A stretch of DNA of 64,000 bases, taken from contig JASKKR010000004.1 in the NCBI GenBank assembly GCA_030154085.1, positions 36,810 through 100,809 of the forward strand, read 5' to 3'. The translations under genes were made by a program, and so were the position numbers. This document shows positions 35,321-43,721 of the stretch, one piece after another. How positions within the stretch are numbered: the stretch's first letter is position 1; each line of letters opens with the position of its first letter. The notes below the pieces were generated by a model. The model was not told the origin of the DNA and searched no databases. It worked only from the letters and a program-made list of their open reading frames with translations. The stretch comes from Candidatus Cloacimonadota bacterium (lineage in GTDB: Bacteria > Cloacimonadota > Cloacimonadia > Cloacimonadales > Cloacimonadaceae).

Positions 35321-36315
35321 GAATCCTAATTCTGCGGCTGAGTTCTTTAGGCGATATCATATTGATTCAGCCGATATGTGCTTGGTTGCGTGCCCAGCAT
35401 CCAGAGGCAGAGATTGACGTAGTAGTGAAAAGACAATTTATAGATCTTATTCCGTTGATGGGCTGTGATCTTAAAGCTATTGCCTATGAAAAGAGTATTA
35501 AAGCGCATTTGGCACTAAGAAATCCTCGCTATGATCTGTTGCTGGATCTGCATAATAAACCATCTACAGTAATTCTCAGAATTGCCGCCAACGCCAGACG
35601 CAGCAGTGTATATAATAAACAAAGGAGAACGCGTTTACGGATAGTACGGGGGAATAAAGATCTGGCTATATCTTCGACTACTGAGCTTTATAAAAGCGCT
35701 TTGGATAAGATATATCAGGCAGTAGATCTTCCTTCACCAAAGCTTTATGTCCCTGAAAATCTACCTTTACCAGATTTACCTAAAGCCCATAAACGCATAC
35801 TTATCTTTCCGGGTGCCGCGCATGACACGAAGAGATATCCTGCGATATATTATAAAATGCTTTTAAGGGATAGTCCTGATGACTGGCAATATATTTTATT
35901 AGGCTCAGCTTCAGAATGGGATTTGTGTGAAAGTATCAGAGCGGACAGCAATGCCTACAACCTCTGTGGTAAACTCGATTTTCCGCATTTGCTAAAGCTA
36001 ATCGCCAGTTCAGATTGGGTAATTTCTTCGGATAGCGGACCTATGCACATAGCTGCCGCTCTTTCAGTTCCTCAAATTGCAATCTATGGGGCTACTCATC
36101 CGCGCTTAGGGTTCGCCCCGCAAAATCCTCATGCCCATCTTCTGGTGGCAGAACTTGAGTGTCAGCCCTGTTCCTTGCACGGCTCTAAACGCTGTCCCCG
36201 TAAACATTTCAATTGTATGCACAAAATACCGGTGTCCACGATTTTAGCTATACTGCTCAAGGATGAACCCATTCAACTGTCATATCCAGATCATACAAAC
36301 ATCACAGGTGATTAA
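35317..36315 (+). CDS. GT9 family glycosyltransferase, heptosyltransferase-like
   Basis: The 332 residues begin MRILILRLSSLGDIILIQP, the GT9 N-terminus. FPGAAHDTKRYPA and SDSGPMHIAAALSVPQIAIY with ATHPRLGF are the ADP-heptose binding motifs of WaaF/WaaC. The late cysteines (CQPCSLHGSKRCP) are also usual for GT9. It would add heptose to the LPS inner core. It overlaps alaS by 4 bases and ends at a bidirectional terminator. Confidence 0.9.
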   Translation: MRILILRLSSLGDIILIQPICAWLRAQHPEAEIDVVVKRQFIDLIPLMGCDLKAIAYEKSIKAHLALRNPRYDLLLDLHNKPSTVILRIAANARRSSVYNKQRRTRLRIVRGNKDLAISSTTELYKSALDKIYQAVDLPSPKLYVPENLPLPDLPKAHKRILIFPGAAHDTKRYPAIYYKMLLRDSPDDWQYILLGSASEWDLCESIRADSNAYNLCGKLDFPHLLKLIASSDWVISSDSGPMHIAAALSVPQIAIYGATHPRLGFAPQNPHAHLLVAELECQPCSLHGSKRCPRKHFNCMHKIPVSTILAILLKDEPIQLSYPDHTNITGD

Positions 36316-36398
36316 TTGAAGGTGGCAACTTATATATTCATAAGTCTGTGTAGATTGCATTAGTGGTGAATCCTGCTCTGACTTGTTAAAGTTGGCGT

Positions 36399-36443
36399 TA
36401 AAATAAAAAGGGTGGTTGCCAAAGCTCCCACCCTTTTATTTTA
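36399..36443. terminator. bidirectional intrinsic terminator between heptosyltransferase and sppA
   Basis: GGGTGG (36410-36415) and CCACCC (36428-36433) form the core stem. It is extended by A-rich and T-rich arms on either side (AAAATAAAA-type against TTTTATTTT, one bulged A). Each strand has a U-run after the stem, as needed for convergent genes. Confidence 0.9.
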
Positions 36444-36464
36444 TTACGTTAGTCTATCTTTCTA

Positions 36465-38906
36465 TTAGTAAATAATATCACTTATCATGATAGGGCTAAG
36501 CATCAGGGTTTTATCATTCTGGAAATCTTTCCAAAACTCATAGGTTTGGATGTATTTCATATTCAAAGCTTCAAACGCTTCTAGTTTCATGAAGGATAAG
36601 AATGGTTCACTTTCAATATTAATACTAAAATCTGATTTATCGCTGGTGACATCAATGAGTCTAATCTCTCCTTGGATACCAGTGAGCTCACGCATATGCT
36701 CGACGGCAGTTTCCATGTCTCCAAGATCATCGACTAAACCATTTGCTAGTGCCTGCTCACCAGTCCAGACTCTGCCTTGAGCAATTTCGTGGACATCTTC
36801 AATTGAGAGATCTTTACGACCTTCTGCGACTATTCTGACAAAGTTATTATATGTTGAGCTCACGCTATTAGTTACTAGCTCCTTTTCATCTTCTGTCCAA
36901 GGACGAGTGAGAGAGAACATATCGCTTCTTTCGCCTATCTTCACAGTGCTCCAATTAACATTGATCTTGTCCATAAGTTCTGTAGCGGTGAAAGCCATAC
37001 CGATAACGCCAATAGAACCTGTGATGGTGGTCGGTTCTGCAACAATCCGATCAGCATTGGCGGAAATATAGTATCCTCCGCTGGCAGCTGCTCCTGCCAT
37101 TGAGACAACAACTGGTAGCTTATTTTCAGTTTGAGCTAGTTTAAGTTCGCGCAGGATGTTGTCACTAGCTTGTGCACTGCCTCCACCGCTATCGACGCGC
37201 AGTATAATACCTTTGTATTTTGGGTCTTTTCGCACTTTTCTAATGAGATCAACGGTAGTATCCTGGGCAATCTTATTACCAGCTTTATCCTTTCCCATGA
37301 CGATATTACCACTGGCATAGATCACAGCTATATAACTTTCTTTGGGTTTTGCCCAATCGTAACTACGATAATCCTCAAGACTCCGAGTTCTTTTAGCAAA
37401 AGAAAAGTCTTCCCGGAGTTTATCATCAAGTTGATCTTGATAGATGATCTCATCCACTAGACCTATGTCAAGAGCTTCTTGTGCTGAAAAATATGGACCA
37501 TCAAGGATGGCATCGCGCACCGGTTTGCGAATTTTGTCGGATCTTCTACCAACAAGGCTCACCATATTGTCAAAAATGCTATTTAAGAGTGATTCGTAGG
37601 CTTCGCGTTCTGAAGGAGTCATTTCGGATTCACTAAACATATTGCCCGCATTCTTGTATTGATGGCTCTTAAAATTGAGAACCTCAATGCCTATAGTATC
37701 CAATAGCTCTTTGAGATAGGGACTGGTGATTGCAATTCCTTTGAGATCGATATCTCCCATGGGATTGAGGTAGATCTTGTCTGCTATGGCTGCAGCCATT
37801 ATGTATTCTGAGCTTGATATATTGTCAAAATATAGGCTGACATATTTACCCCTTGCACGAAATTCATCAAATGCAGTGATAAGCTCTTCTTTAAGTGGCA
37901 ATGAGCTACTAAACGATGGATTTATCATAAGTATCCCTTCGATAGTTGGATCATTTCCTGCTTTTTCGAGTTCCTTGATAACTTCATCAATGTTTTTAGT
38001 GTTTTTATCAAAAATTTTGATCGGACCGATTTCGAGTCTAGGACTACGATATGCCACCAATTTTTTATCTGCAGGCATTTGATACCAAGTAGGTTTGGAT
38101 ATTCCAAACAGAGGTTTGAAACTTTGGGGTGTGATGTGAGCATAAACGTAGCCATAGTTATCGTTATCCTTGATTCTTGCCAGACTGCCAATCTCGGCTT
38201 TTCTGGGGCTAAGGCTAAAGGAGATAAGAGTTGTCTCTTCTTCAAGATTGTACATCCCCGAAATCTTTAGTCCATCCAAGACTTGAGTCCCTAGACCTAT
38301 AATGGGTTTCTGAAACTCATAATCTTCACTAAAGGCTTTGGAATAATTCATATCTACAGAGAGCTCTAGGCGGTAGTCAGCAATTTGTGGACTAAAGGCA
38401 AAGGGGCGCAAAGCTAATCCCGCGCGATATAACGGACTTTCATGCATGGGGTTATCCCATGTGAAAGCGAGGGAAGCAAAGTTTGCCGGACGGTAGGTGA
38501 ATGCTGACCTGAAAACGCCATCTTCGAAATCACCTTCTTTAAAACGGTAGTTTACTCCGGCATAGAGATTTGGCAGAATGTTAGCTGGCAACAATTCGGT
38601 GCCCATGGCAAACATATGATAGCTATTCCCATGATTTCTCTCGTAAGCATAACCGACACCATCAAAATTGAGCATGAGCCAATAACGATTTGCAATTTTT
38701 TCATTGTCCAGCATCCTGACCATACCGATTCCACTGGCATTTCCGGTTGACAATAGGGATGGATTGGAATATGGAATAAAAAGATTATCTACGGCTGCAG
38801 TGGGGAATTCTTGCCATCCTAACTGCTGGTAATCAAACTGGGCGTAAAGGAAAGATGCTGCCAAAAAAATGGCAGAAATCAAAATTAGGATTTGGAATCG
38901 TCTCAT
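36465..38906 (-). CDS. sppA: signal peptide peptidase SppA with a large N-terminal domain
   Basis: The 813 residues have a signal peptide (about 1-22), then about 250 residues of strand-like, aromatic sequence (YRFKEGDFEDGVFRSAFTYR, LRPFAFSPQIADYRLELSVD) unlike E. coli SppA. Two S49 domains follow: about 300-530 and 530-760. The likely catalytic dyad is K377 (in ADKIYLNP) and S609 (in AGAAASGGYYIS), with GSIGV after it. The family degrades signal peptides or membrane-protein pieces. The extra N-terminal region looks like part of an outer-membrane beta-barrel or a lipid-binding domain. It has its own promoter and terminator. Confidence 0.88.
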   Translation of the reverse strand: MRRFQILILISAIFLAASFLYAQFDYQQLGWQEFPTAAVDNLFIPYSNPSLLSTGNASGIGMVRMLDNEKIANRYWLMLNFDGVGYAYERNHGNSYHMFAMGTELLPANILPNLYAGVNYRFKEGDFEDGVFRSAFTYRPANFASLAFTWDNPMHESPLYRAGLALRPFAFSPQIADYRLELSVDMNYSKAFSEDYEFQKPIIGLGTQVLDGLKISGMYNLEEETTLISFSLSPRKAEIGSLARIKDNDNYGYVYAHITPQSFKPLFGISKPTWYQMPADKKLVAYRSPRLEIGPIKIFDKNTKNIDEVIKELEKAGNDPTIEGILMINPSFSSSLPLKEELITAFDEFRARGKYVSLYFDNISSSEYIMAAAIADKIYLNPMGDIDLKGIAITSPYLKELLDTIGIEVLNFKSHQYKNAGNMFSESEMTPSEREAYESLLNSIFDNMVSLVGRRSDKIRKPVRDAILDGPYFSAQEALDIGLVDEIIYQDQLDDKLREDFSFAKRTRSLEDYRSYDWAKPKESYIAVIYASGNIVMGKDKAGNKIAQDTTVDLIRKVRKDPKYKGIILRVDSGGGSAQASDNILRELKLAQTENKLPVVVSMAGAAASGGYYISANADRIVAEPTTITGSIGVIGMAFTATELMDKINVNWSTVKIGERSDMFSLTRPWTEDEKELVTNSVSSTYNNFVRIVAEGRKDLSIEDVHEIAQGRVWTGEQALANGLVDDLGDMETAVEHMRELTGIQGEIRLIDVTSDKSDFSINIESEPFLSFMKLEAFEALNMKYIQTYEFWKDFQNDKTLMLSPIMISDIIY

Positions 38907-38955
38907 TTCTTTTCTCCTTTTATATCTAGGCTATCCAATGATCTTATATCTTGCA

Positions 38956-38983
38956 ATTATTATAAAGTCATTGTCCATGTCAA
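38956..38983 (-). promoter_or_regulatory. probable sppA promoter
   Basis: On the minus strand TTGACA (38983-38978) is followed after 16 bases by AATAAT (38961-38956). The sppA ATG at 38906 has AAAGGAGAAAAG before it. Confidence 0.55.
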
Positions 38984-39227
38984 ATGTTTTATGTTTATTT
39001 ATATAAATTTATGGAAAATGTTCTTTGGGCTGAGATAACTTCGGTGTATCATAATATGAAAGAAGTGATACCGATATGAACGCAGTTTACTTGGTCTCAA
39101 GAAGTGTTTTAATTGGAGTAGGTAGGCATTAATAGGCTTCTTAACGACAACCTATTTCGTACGCAAGATAGATCTTGCCTTATTTTGCCTAAATTGGGCT
39201 TATCGCAAGATAGTGACTCAAAAACGC

Positions 39228-39303
39228 ACTTCACAAAGCTGTAACTCCTTATTTTCTCGTTTCTTGCCCACTTCTCAAATGGGCGAGAAACGGGGAAGGC
39301 GTC
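39228..39303 (-). repeat. 77-bp palindromic intergenic repeat, copy 3
   Basis: Read on the minus strand, the arms CGTTTCTCGCCCA and TGGGCAAGAAACG pair at 12 of 13 positions. Relative to copy 2, a T-A pair is replaced by C-G on both arms, a compensated change. It lies 53 bases after the aroDE stop, in the direction of aroDE. The rest of the 450-bp gap between aroDE and sppA holds the sppA promoter and nothing else I can support. Confidence 0.88.
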
Positions 39304-39356
39304 TAGTGGCTTGCTAAATAGAGCTTTCGAAGAGTATAAAATTATTATGATTATCT

Positions 39357-40703
39357 TCAGGAAAGTAGAAACTTTTTTTGGGACTCGTGCTGTAAGTGCC
39401 AAAAATCCGTCCCATTGAGGAGAGGAATATTGTCCTGTATTGCCCGAATACTGAGAGTCGTAGGTTTACCATCAGCACGGTAGGGCAGGTCGATCAATTT
39501 CTTAAAAGCTGGAAGAGCTCCGATCTCATCAGAATCATCCCAACCCAAAAAACTAGCATTGATCAAGAGATCATAATTTTCACGAGTCAAGGTGGATTTT
39601 AATTTCAAGTTTGAACAAAGTTCAGATGCTTTGGCGGCGTTCCTGGCTATAATATTGAGGTTGTAAAAACCATTTGATAAGAGGAAACTGCCAAATATTT
39701 CGGCACAATCTCCTGATCCATAGATGCAAATATGATCTTGCGCATTGATATAAAGAATTTTCAAAGCTTGTTTTAGGGCGTCAAGGTCTGTATTTGTACA
39801 AGACACAAAAAGACCCAGCTCACTGTGATAGTGACCATTACCAAATGCAGTAGGGGTGAGCTTAACTGTGTTAATTACTCCGAGCTCAGATTGGAAATAA
39901 TTTGCCAGGTTTTTTTTGAAAGGACTGGTGACCACTAAACCAGCTGGGGTGTATCTTGAAAAAAGAAAACGAAGTACCAGGATCAGCTCTTCTAAATCTT
40001 CCGCGGGCAGGGGCAAGATACAGGCATTGAAAGCGGCAGAGTGAAATAATTCATTGTATTTAGTTAGGCTCAAGCTACGGTTAACTTTTATGTCTCCTAC
40101 TATGCCATAGATCTTTGTGTGGGAATCCCTGATGTTGACTCGGATGGAGGAAATTTCCTTCTCATGGATTTGGTTTGGCACCAAGACCTTGTCCCAGGCA
40201 GCATAGTAACCAATGGATCCGAAATCTTGATAAAGGGATCTTTGCAATTTGCTCCATTTGCCCGTGACATTAAATATGACATTTGTTTTTCCGCTTTTCT
40301 GGATTAGGTCCTTGGTTATAAGGATTTCAGCGAAGTGATTGCAAAGGAAGATTATCTTATAAAAAATTGCATCTATTTGAAGCATTAAAAATTCATGGAT
40401 TTTGTTAGCATCAAAAGTATCTAAATGTATGGAGAGAATCAAACGAGAAGCAGGGATCGCATCTGGGAAGCATTGATAATCTTTAATATCGAGATCCACC
40501 AATGGCTTGCTATGGATCATCAGATTGAGCATTTCTTGAGAAAGGGCATCACCTCTGGCAGTTAGAATAGCCGAAGTCGTGAAAAGGCTAAAAGTGTCAT
40601 GGTCCCAATCTTTTGAAAGATCAAGGCGATATTCTTGAAAGTCTCCTATCCTGCAGCTGGAGGCAGCATAGCGGCGCACTTCTGGAAGAGTCAAAATCTT
40701 CAT
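39357..40703 (-). CDS. aroDE: fused 3-dehydroquinate dehydratase (type I) - shikimate dehydrogenase
   Basis: The 448 residues fuse two shikimate-pathway enzymes. Residues 1-190 match type I dehydroquinase: EYRLDL (E24, R26), LSIHLDTF (H93), the Schiff-base lysine K116 in FYKIIFL, R155 and Q178. Residues 197-448 match shikimate dehydrogenase: VGDIKVNRSLS, VVTSPFKK (K263), INTV, TNTD (D306) and IYGSGDCAEIFGSFL (nucleotide site). Several usual residues are changed (HSLSP reads RSLSL; NVTxPxK reads VVTSPFK), so it is a divergent member. It would turn dehydroquinate into shikimate. It overlaps aroC by 4 bases and ends the operon. Confidence 0.8.
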   Translation of the reverse strand: MKILTLPEVRRYAASSCRIGDFQEYRLDLSKDWDHDTFSLFTTSAILTARGDALSQEMLNLMIHSKPLVDLDIKDYQCFPDAIPASRLILSIHLDTFDANKIHEFLMLQIDAIFYKIIFLCNHFAEILITKDLIQKSGKTNVIFNVTGKWSKLQRSLYQDFGSIGYYAAWDKVLVPNQIHEKEISSIRVNIRDSHTKIYGIVGDIKVNRSLSLTKYNELFHSAAFNACILPLPAEDLEELILVLRFLFSRYTPAGLVVTSPFKKNLANYFQSELGVINTVKLTPTAFGNGHYHSELGLFVSCTNTDLDALKQALKILYINAQDHICIYGSGDCAEIFGSFLLSNGFYNLNIIARNAAKASELCSNLKLKSTLTRENYDLLINASFLGWDDSDEIGALPAFKKLIDLPYRADGKPTTLSIRAIQDNIPLLNGTDFWHLQHESQKKFLLS

Positions 40704-41992
40704 TTGTCAGAGATTTTTAATGTGAGGTCAATGATCTGTGAGCAAAGCTCAGGGTCAAGATCAAGCTCTTGTGCTATTAGCTTAGTGCGATTAAAGATCT
40801 CCTTATCGCGTTCTATATCTTTGGGAGGTAATGCGTTATGCTCTTTATAGAGCTTGACTTGAGATACGATTTTGCGCCTTCGCCAAAGTAGCAAGAGGAG
40901 CTCTTCATCCAGCTTGTCAAGGCTTTCTCGAAAGCCGCTTAGATCTTGGTGTTCACTGGAAATGAGCTTCTGGTATTGGATGGCATCTGCCAAGCATAGG
41001 GAGAGCATGGCTTCGATCACTGGGATAAGGCGCGGGATGTGGCAGCTATCATGGCGTCCTGAGATTTTGACCTTGCAGGGATTTCCGGATTTGTTGATGC
41101 TTTCTTGTTCTTTCCCGATCGATGATACAGGGCGAATGACGAGATCAAATTCTATATCAGCTCCCGTGGAAACTCCACCAAGAATGCCACCATGGTAGTT
41201 TGTAGTAAGTTTGGCATCTTTGTAAATATCATTCACCAAGCTTCCAGGATCTCTGGCAAGGCGCAATCCATCGCCAAAGTTGATGCCCCGCACAGTTCCG
41301 ATCGAGAACATAGCTTTAGCAATATTGGCAGAGAGCTTTTCATAGATCGGATCTCCTAGACCGGGAGGTACATTTGAGACCTTGACTCTGAGGATGCCTC
41401 CTAAAGAATCCTGTGATAGTTTGGCATTTTGGAGATAATTCAGAAGGTCAGGGTAGCTCTCTGGATCAGGCCAATGGAAAGGATTTTTGCTGCTGTAGCC
41501 TTCTTTTTGAGCACTCAGACTGCCAATGCTTTTGGTCATGACCTGGATCTTAATATTGCCGAGGACAGCTCTGACATGATCTGCTGCTATCAAACGGGTA
41601 ATAGTCTCTCTTCCGGATGATCGACCTCCACCTCTGTAGTCATGGATTCCATATTTCTGAAACCAGGAAAAATCAGCATGTCCTGGTCTGAAAACATCTT
41701 TGAAAGCTTCGTAATCTACAGTTCTTGCATCAGTATTACGAACGATGATGCAAAGGGGCATACCAGTCGTCTTGCCATCCATCACTCCGCTGAGGATTTC
41801 GATCTTATCGGGTTCTTTTCTGGAAGTGGTAAAAGAAAGCTGCGGATTGCGGCGCTGAATGGCTTGGAGCAGTTCATCAGAAGGGAAATCTATATTAGGC
41901 AGGGGGCTGTCTATCAAAACTCCGAGAGCATGTCCATGAGATTCACCGAATGTACTTATCCCAAATATCTGGGAAATGCTATTTGAGGGCAT
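40700..41992 (-). CDS. aroC: chorismate synthase fused to type II chorismate mutase
   Basis: The 430 residues exceed the usual chorismate synthase by about 80. Residues 1-345 hold FGESHGHALGV, RPGHADFSW, RGGGRSSGRETITR and SGRHDSC, the FMN- and EPSP-binding motifs. Residues about 352-430 read as an AroQ-type mutase: FRESLDKLDEELLLLLWRRR, K380/K383, DIERDKE (392-398) and CSQII. Key mutase positions R355, R371-373, K383, D392, R395 and Q419 are present; the E. coli E52 equivalent is aspartate (D396). The protein would make chorismate and convert it to prephenate. It overlaps the PpiC gene by 14 bases and aroDE by 4. Confidence 0.9.
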   Translation of the reverse strand: MPSNSISQIFGISTFGESHGHALGVLIDSPLPNIDFPSDELLQAIQRRNPQLSFTTSRKEPDKIEILSGVMDGKTTGMPLCIIVRNTDARTVDYEAFKDVFRPGHADFSWFQKYGIHDYRGGGRSSGRETITRLIAADHVRAVLGNIKIQVMTKSIGSLSAQKEGYSSKNPFHWPDPESYPDLLNYLQNAKLSQDSLGGILRVKVSNVPPGLGDPIYEKLSANIAKAMFSIGTVRGINFGDGLRLARDPGSLVNDIYKDAKLTTNYHGGILGGVSTGADIEFDLVIRPVSSIGKEQESINKSGNPCKVKISGRHDSCHIPRLIPVIEAMLSLCLADAIQYQKLISSEHQDLSGFRESLDKLDEELLLLLWRRRKIVSQVKLYKEHNALPPKDIERDKEIFNRTKLIAQELDLDPELCSQIIDLTLKISDK

Positions 41993-42797
41993 CGTCGTAG
42001 ATTACGATCTGATTCTTAAATTCCTCATAGAGTTCGCCGATGTGGCGCATGATGAAATATTCCTTTTCCATCTGGAGAAGGTGTTCAGACAAGCTATCTT
42101 TGATCTCTGAAAATGGGATGGCGCTTTCACATTTGCGATCAGTGAGCATTAGGATATGGTATCCTTCAGGGCTCTTAAACGGCTGAGAGATTTCACCTTT
42201 TTTAAGAGAGAAGGCAACTTCATCAATCTCGGGATACAGCTTTCCTTTTGGAAAGAAGCCCAAATCCCCACAGGATTCACTTGATGGACAATCGCTGCAC
42301 TCCTTACATTCTTTGATAAAGTCTTCGGCATTATGAATGCGATTACGGATTGCTTGGATCTTTTCAAGAGCATCTTCTCCACGAATAAAGATATGAGAAC
42401 AGCGTACCATCTCTTCCCGGCAGAAATTATTGATCTGCTCTTTGTAAAGCTCTTTTAACTTTTCTTCCGGGATGGATTTAGTGTTTGGACAAATGCTGGT
42501 TACATATTTGCGAATGATGATATTTCTGCGGATGAGAGTCTCCATCTCAGCCGCATCCATGTCTTGCAAGCTTCCCGGAGAGAGACCAAAGGGGTTTTCT
42601 TCATCTATAATCTCCATAAGGGCGACATCATACTCTTCATCAGAGACAGAAAAGCCCATTTGCTCTGCTTTATGAAGAATCAGGCATCTATCTATAAGAC
42701 GTTTCAAGGCTTGTGCTTCGGTTCCTCCGCAGGCTTTTTCTCGATCAAGATCTTTCTTTGATATTGCTATATTAGCTACTTTAGCGACAATTTGCAC
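41979..42797 (-). CDS. PpiC-type (parvulin) peptidyl-prolyl isomerase, cytosolic
   Basis: The 272 residues comprise a SurA/NifM-like helical N-terminal part (1-125) and a parvulin domain (about 128-230: RCSHIFIRGED, GDLGFFPKGKLYPEIDEVAF, QPFKSPEGYHIL). There is no signal peptide or lipobox, unlike PrsA or SurA, so it should act in the cytosol, like NifM. The parvulin loop has an unusual run of cysteines (CKECSDCPSSESC). A chaperone-isomerase role for a neighbouring enzyme is possible but unproven. It lies 12 bases after miaA. Confidence 0.85.
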   Translation of the reverse strand: MQIVAKVANIAISKKDLDREKACGGTEAQALKRLIDRCLILHKAEQMGFSVSDEEYDVALMEIIDEENPFGLSPGSLQDMDAAEMETLIRRNIIIRKYVTSICPNTKSIPEEKLKELYKEQINNFCREEMVRCSHIFIRGEDALEKIQAIRNRIHNAEDFIKECKECSDCPSSESCGDLGFFPKGKLYPEIDEVAFSLKKGEISQPFKSPEGYHILMLTDRKCESAIPFSEIKDSLSEHLLQMEKEYFIMRHIGELYEEFKNQIVIYDDALK

Positions 42798-42809
42798 GGT
42801 TTCCTCTTC

Positions 42810-43721
42810 CTACCTCAATAATCTGGCGTCTATCGCCTTGAGGACTTCTGATAAGTTAAAGCTAAAAGGATTCAATGTCAAATCAAAATTTTGTTTTCGA
42901 TACCAGGTAATCTGTCTTTTAGCATAGTTACGATGATGCTGCTTTGCCAAGTCTACTGCTTCTGTAAGGCTTCCATGGGATTCGAAGAATGCACGAAACT
43001 CTTTGTAGCCCAGGCTGTTGAGTCCTGGGTCATCCCAGCTATATCCCCGATCAAGAAGAGCGCTGATCTCGTCAAGCAAGCCGAGATTGATCATCATATC
43101 CAAGCGTTGATTAATCCTCTTATAGAGAGCATCACGATCAGGACAGACCAAGATGCGAAAAGCGGAGTAGCGGGGTGAACGGGATTGCTCTGCCCAATGA
43201 TCGCTGAGACTCTTATTGGTGGCACGGTAGATTTCCAAGCCACGCAGGATCCTCTGGCTATCATTGCGGCTAATGCGCTTTGCGAAAGCGGGGTCAACTT
43301 CGGATAGTTCCTTATACAGGACATCAAGTCCTTTGTAGCTAAGCTCTTCCTTTAGGACTTCTCTATAGGTTGGATCCAGAGGAGGATGGTGAAAAAGACC
43401 TTCGAGAAGGGAACGTATCCAAAGTCCAGTTCCTCCACAAACTAAAGGAATTTTGTCATTATCTTGTAAGCTTTGGATCACGTTATCAGCAGCTTTAACC
43501 CAGAGACCCGCGTTAAAAGTTTCATCTGGCGTGATGATGTCAATGAGATGATGGGTGACTTGCCATTGTTCATGAATATTTGGCTTAGCTGTACCAATAT
43601 CCATATACTTATAAATCTGGCGAGAGTCACAATTAAGGATCTGGGTATTTAAAGCTTGTGCAATCTCGAGTGAGATAGCTGTTTTCCCAGCTCCTGTGGG
43701 ACCTTCGATGGTGATGATCAT
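42810..43721 (-). CDS. miaA: tRNA dimethylallyltransferase
   Basis: The 303 residues begin with the P-loop GPTGAGKTAISLEIA, followed by NCDSRQIYKYMDIGTAKP, HHLIDIITPDETFNAG, CGGTGLWIRSL and, near the end, AKRQITWYRKQ. The enzyme adds a dimethylallyl group to A37 of tRNAs reading UNN codons. It overlaps the mutL stop by 4 bases. mutL-miaA is a classic pair. Confidence 0.96.
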   Translation of the reverse strand: MIITIEGPTGAGKTAISLEIAQALNTQILNCDSRQIYKYMDIGTAKPNIHEQWQVTHHLIDIITPDETFNAGLWVKAADNVIQSLQDNDKIPLVCGGTGLWIRSLLEGLFHHPPLDPTYREVLKEELSYKGLDVLYKELSEVDPAFAKRISRNDSQRILRGLEIYRATNKSLSDHWAEQSRSPRYSAFRILVCPDRDALYKRINQRLDMMINLGLLDEISALLDRGYSWDDPGLNSLGYKEFRAFFESHGSLTEAVDLAKQHHRNYAKRQITWYRKQNFDLTLNPFSFNLSEVLKAIDARLLR

